This document shows positions 63,663 to 64,000 of a stretch of DNA of 64,000 nt, piece by piece. Made by a program: the position numbers and the translations under genes. The notes beneath the pieces were generated by a model. That model saw only the letters and a program-made list of their open reading frames with translations. It was not told the DNA's origin and searched no databases. Numbering within the stretch: position 1 is the stretch's first letter; each line of letters begins with the position of its first letter. The stretch is from Rhizobiaceae bacterium (lineage in GTDB: Bacteria; Pseudomonadota; Alphaproteobacteria; Rhizobiales; Rhizobiaceae), in NCBI GenBank assembly GCA_017643025.1, contig JAEPOG010000001.1:62001-126000 (forward strand), read 5' to 3'.

Positions 63663-64000
63663 TCAGGCCGAGATCAGCGACTTCAGGCTGAATGTGGCGT
63701 CCGCCGCCTGCGCCGAGGTGAGTTTGATGTCCGAACCGATCAGCCGTCGCGCGGCCATGTGGTCGGCAGGGCTGTTGACGGATTCGACGCAGATCAATTC
63801 GTCGCCGTCGAAAAGGAAGACCGAAAATCGCGTATCGTCCGCGCCCTTGCGCACGACCTCCGTGAGCCCTGGCCGTGCGAGACCGGCGATCTGCAGCCGC
63901 GCAGAACCCTGGATGGACCAGAACCATGGCAAATCGGCATAGGGCTTCGGCTGCCCGGTCAAACGTGAGGCTACCGCACGCGCCTGGTCGACAGCGTTCT
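63663..64000 (-). CDS. FAD-dependent ferredoxin reductase, C-terminal part (runs off window)
   Basis: The visible 112 residues are the C-terminal Reductase_C domain of an FAD/NAD(P)-dependent ferredoxin reductase. They run from AVDQARAVASRL, the end of the FAD domain, through YADLPWFWSIQGSARLQIAG and RFSVFLFDGDELICVESVNSPADHMAARRL. The frame is open to the window edge, so the gene starts further right. Such reductases feed electrons to Rieske oxygenases or P450s via a ferredoxin, which suggests an oxygenase beyond the edge. The stop is at 63663. Confidence 0.88.
   Translation of the reverse strand, partial: NAVDQARAVASRLTGQPKPYADLPWFWSIQGSARLQIAGLARPGLTEVVRKGADDTRFSVFLFDGDELICVESVNSPADHMAARRLIGSDIKLTSAQAADATFSLKSLISA

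Noticed and set aside
1..64000. CRISPR arrays, prophage or insertion sequences
   Set aside because: No periodic repeats with spacers, no transposase or integrase reading frames and no terminal inverted repeats were seen on either strand.

Overview
The window is a continuous stretch of GC-rich alphaproteobacterial chromosome, dense with genes on both strands. Gene content points to the Rhizobiales, probably a Phyllobacteriaceae-like genus (Mesorhizobium, Aminobacter, Hoeflea and relatives). The pointers are DUF2865 and DUF2059 exported proteins, a class II DAHP synthase, a PleC/DivJ-like histidine kinase, TIGR02281 aspartic protease next to DUF1289, a BASS transporter and CUT1-type sugar ABC systems. 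This placement rests on gene families only. No phage, IS element, integrase, CRISPR array or plasmid origin was seen. The longest stretch without a gene is about 220 bases (41632-41852), and it holds a terminator hairpin.

From 0 to 43 kb the content is mostly housekeeping and general accessory genes. 1-10 kb holds gltX, an MFS carrier, nadE, a PagL-like lipid A deacylase, a Tag-like glycosylase, a hemerythrin, a GFA protein and DAHP synthase. 10-24 kb holds a PAS-PAS-PAS-GGDEF cyclase, a GGCT-fold protein, an alpha/beta hydrolase behind a MerR-type promoter, gor, DUF2059-rpiA, gph, tRNA-Val(CAC), an L,D-transpeptidase, a BASS transporter, class I fumarase with a rhodanese, and a divergent hydrolase/MarR pair with tandem operators. 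24-30.5 kb holds a NodB-type deacetylase lipoprotein and the molybdenum-cofactor genes moaA, mobA and mobB, interleaved with two exporters. 30.6-34.7 kb holds an amino-acid ABC importer lacking its ATPase, with a beta-hydroxyacid dehydrogenase and an AlkD-like protein. 34.7-42.9 kb holds DUF3299, Lrp, a UDG, a GST, a six-TM histidine kinase, a CobT homologue whose active-site motifs have decayed, DUF1289, a retropepsin, TauE/SafE and dusA.

The most interesting part is the 15-kb carbohydrate locus at 43.0-58.4 kb. It joins an unsaturated-uronate module with a three-gene flavin monooxygenase module. The uronate module has kduD, a GH105 unsaturated glycuronyl hydrolase, kduI, an unrecognised 841-aa protein and a complete CUT1 ABC importer, with a LacI regulator. 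The monooxygenase module has an SsuD/SmoC-like monooxygenase, an SmoB-like aldo/keto reductase and an SmoA-like flavin reductase, divergent from a GntR regulator and a Gfo/Idh/MocA dehydrogenase. The monooxygenase trio has the same kind of parts as the sulfoquinovose-oxidising SMO pathway, but there is no GH31 sulfoquinovosidase here. I infer a previously undescribed combination: import of an acidic, possibly sulfonated, oligosaccharide; cytoplasmic cleavage by GH105 and perhaps the 841-aa protein; uronate flow to 2-keto-3-deoxygluconate; and oxidative processing of a second sugar.

The right end (58.4-64 kb) carries an esterase-like hydrolase with a small membrane protein, anmK, and an operon of an aromatic amino acid ammonia-lyase with an unusual His-His selectivity pair, an iron-dependent alcohol dehydrogenase and the C-terminus of a ferredoxin reductase that runs off the window. 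Starts were moved inward wherever a Shine-Dalgarno sequence, a promoter or family length argued for it.
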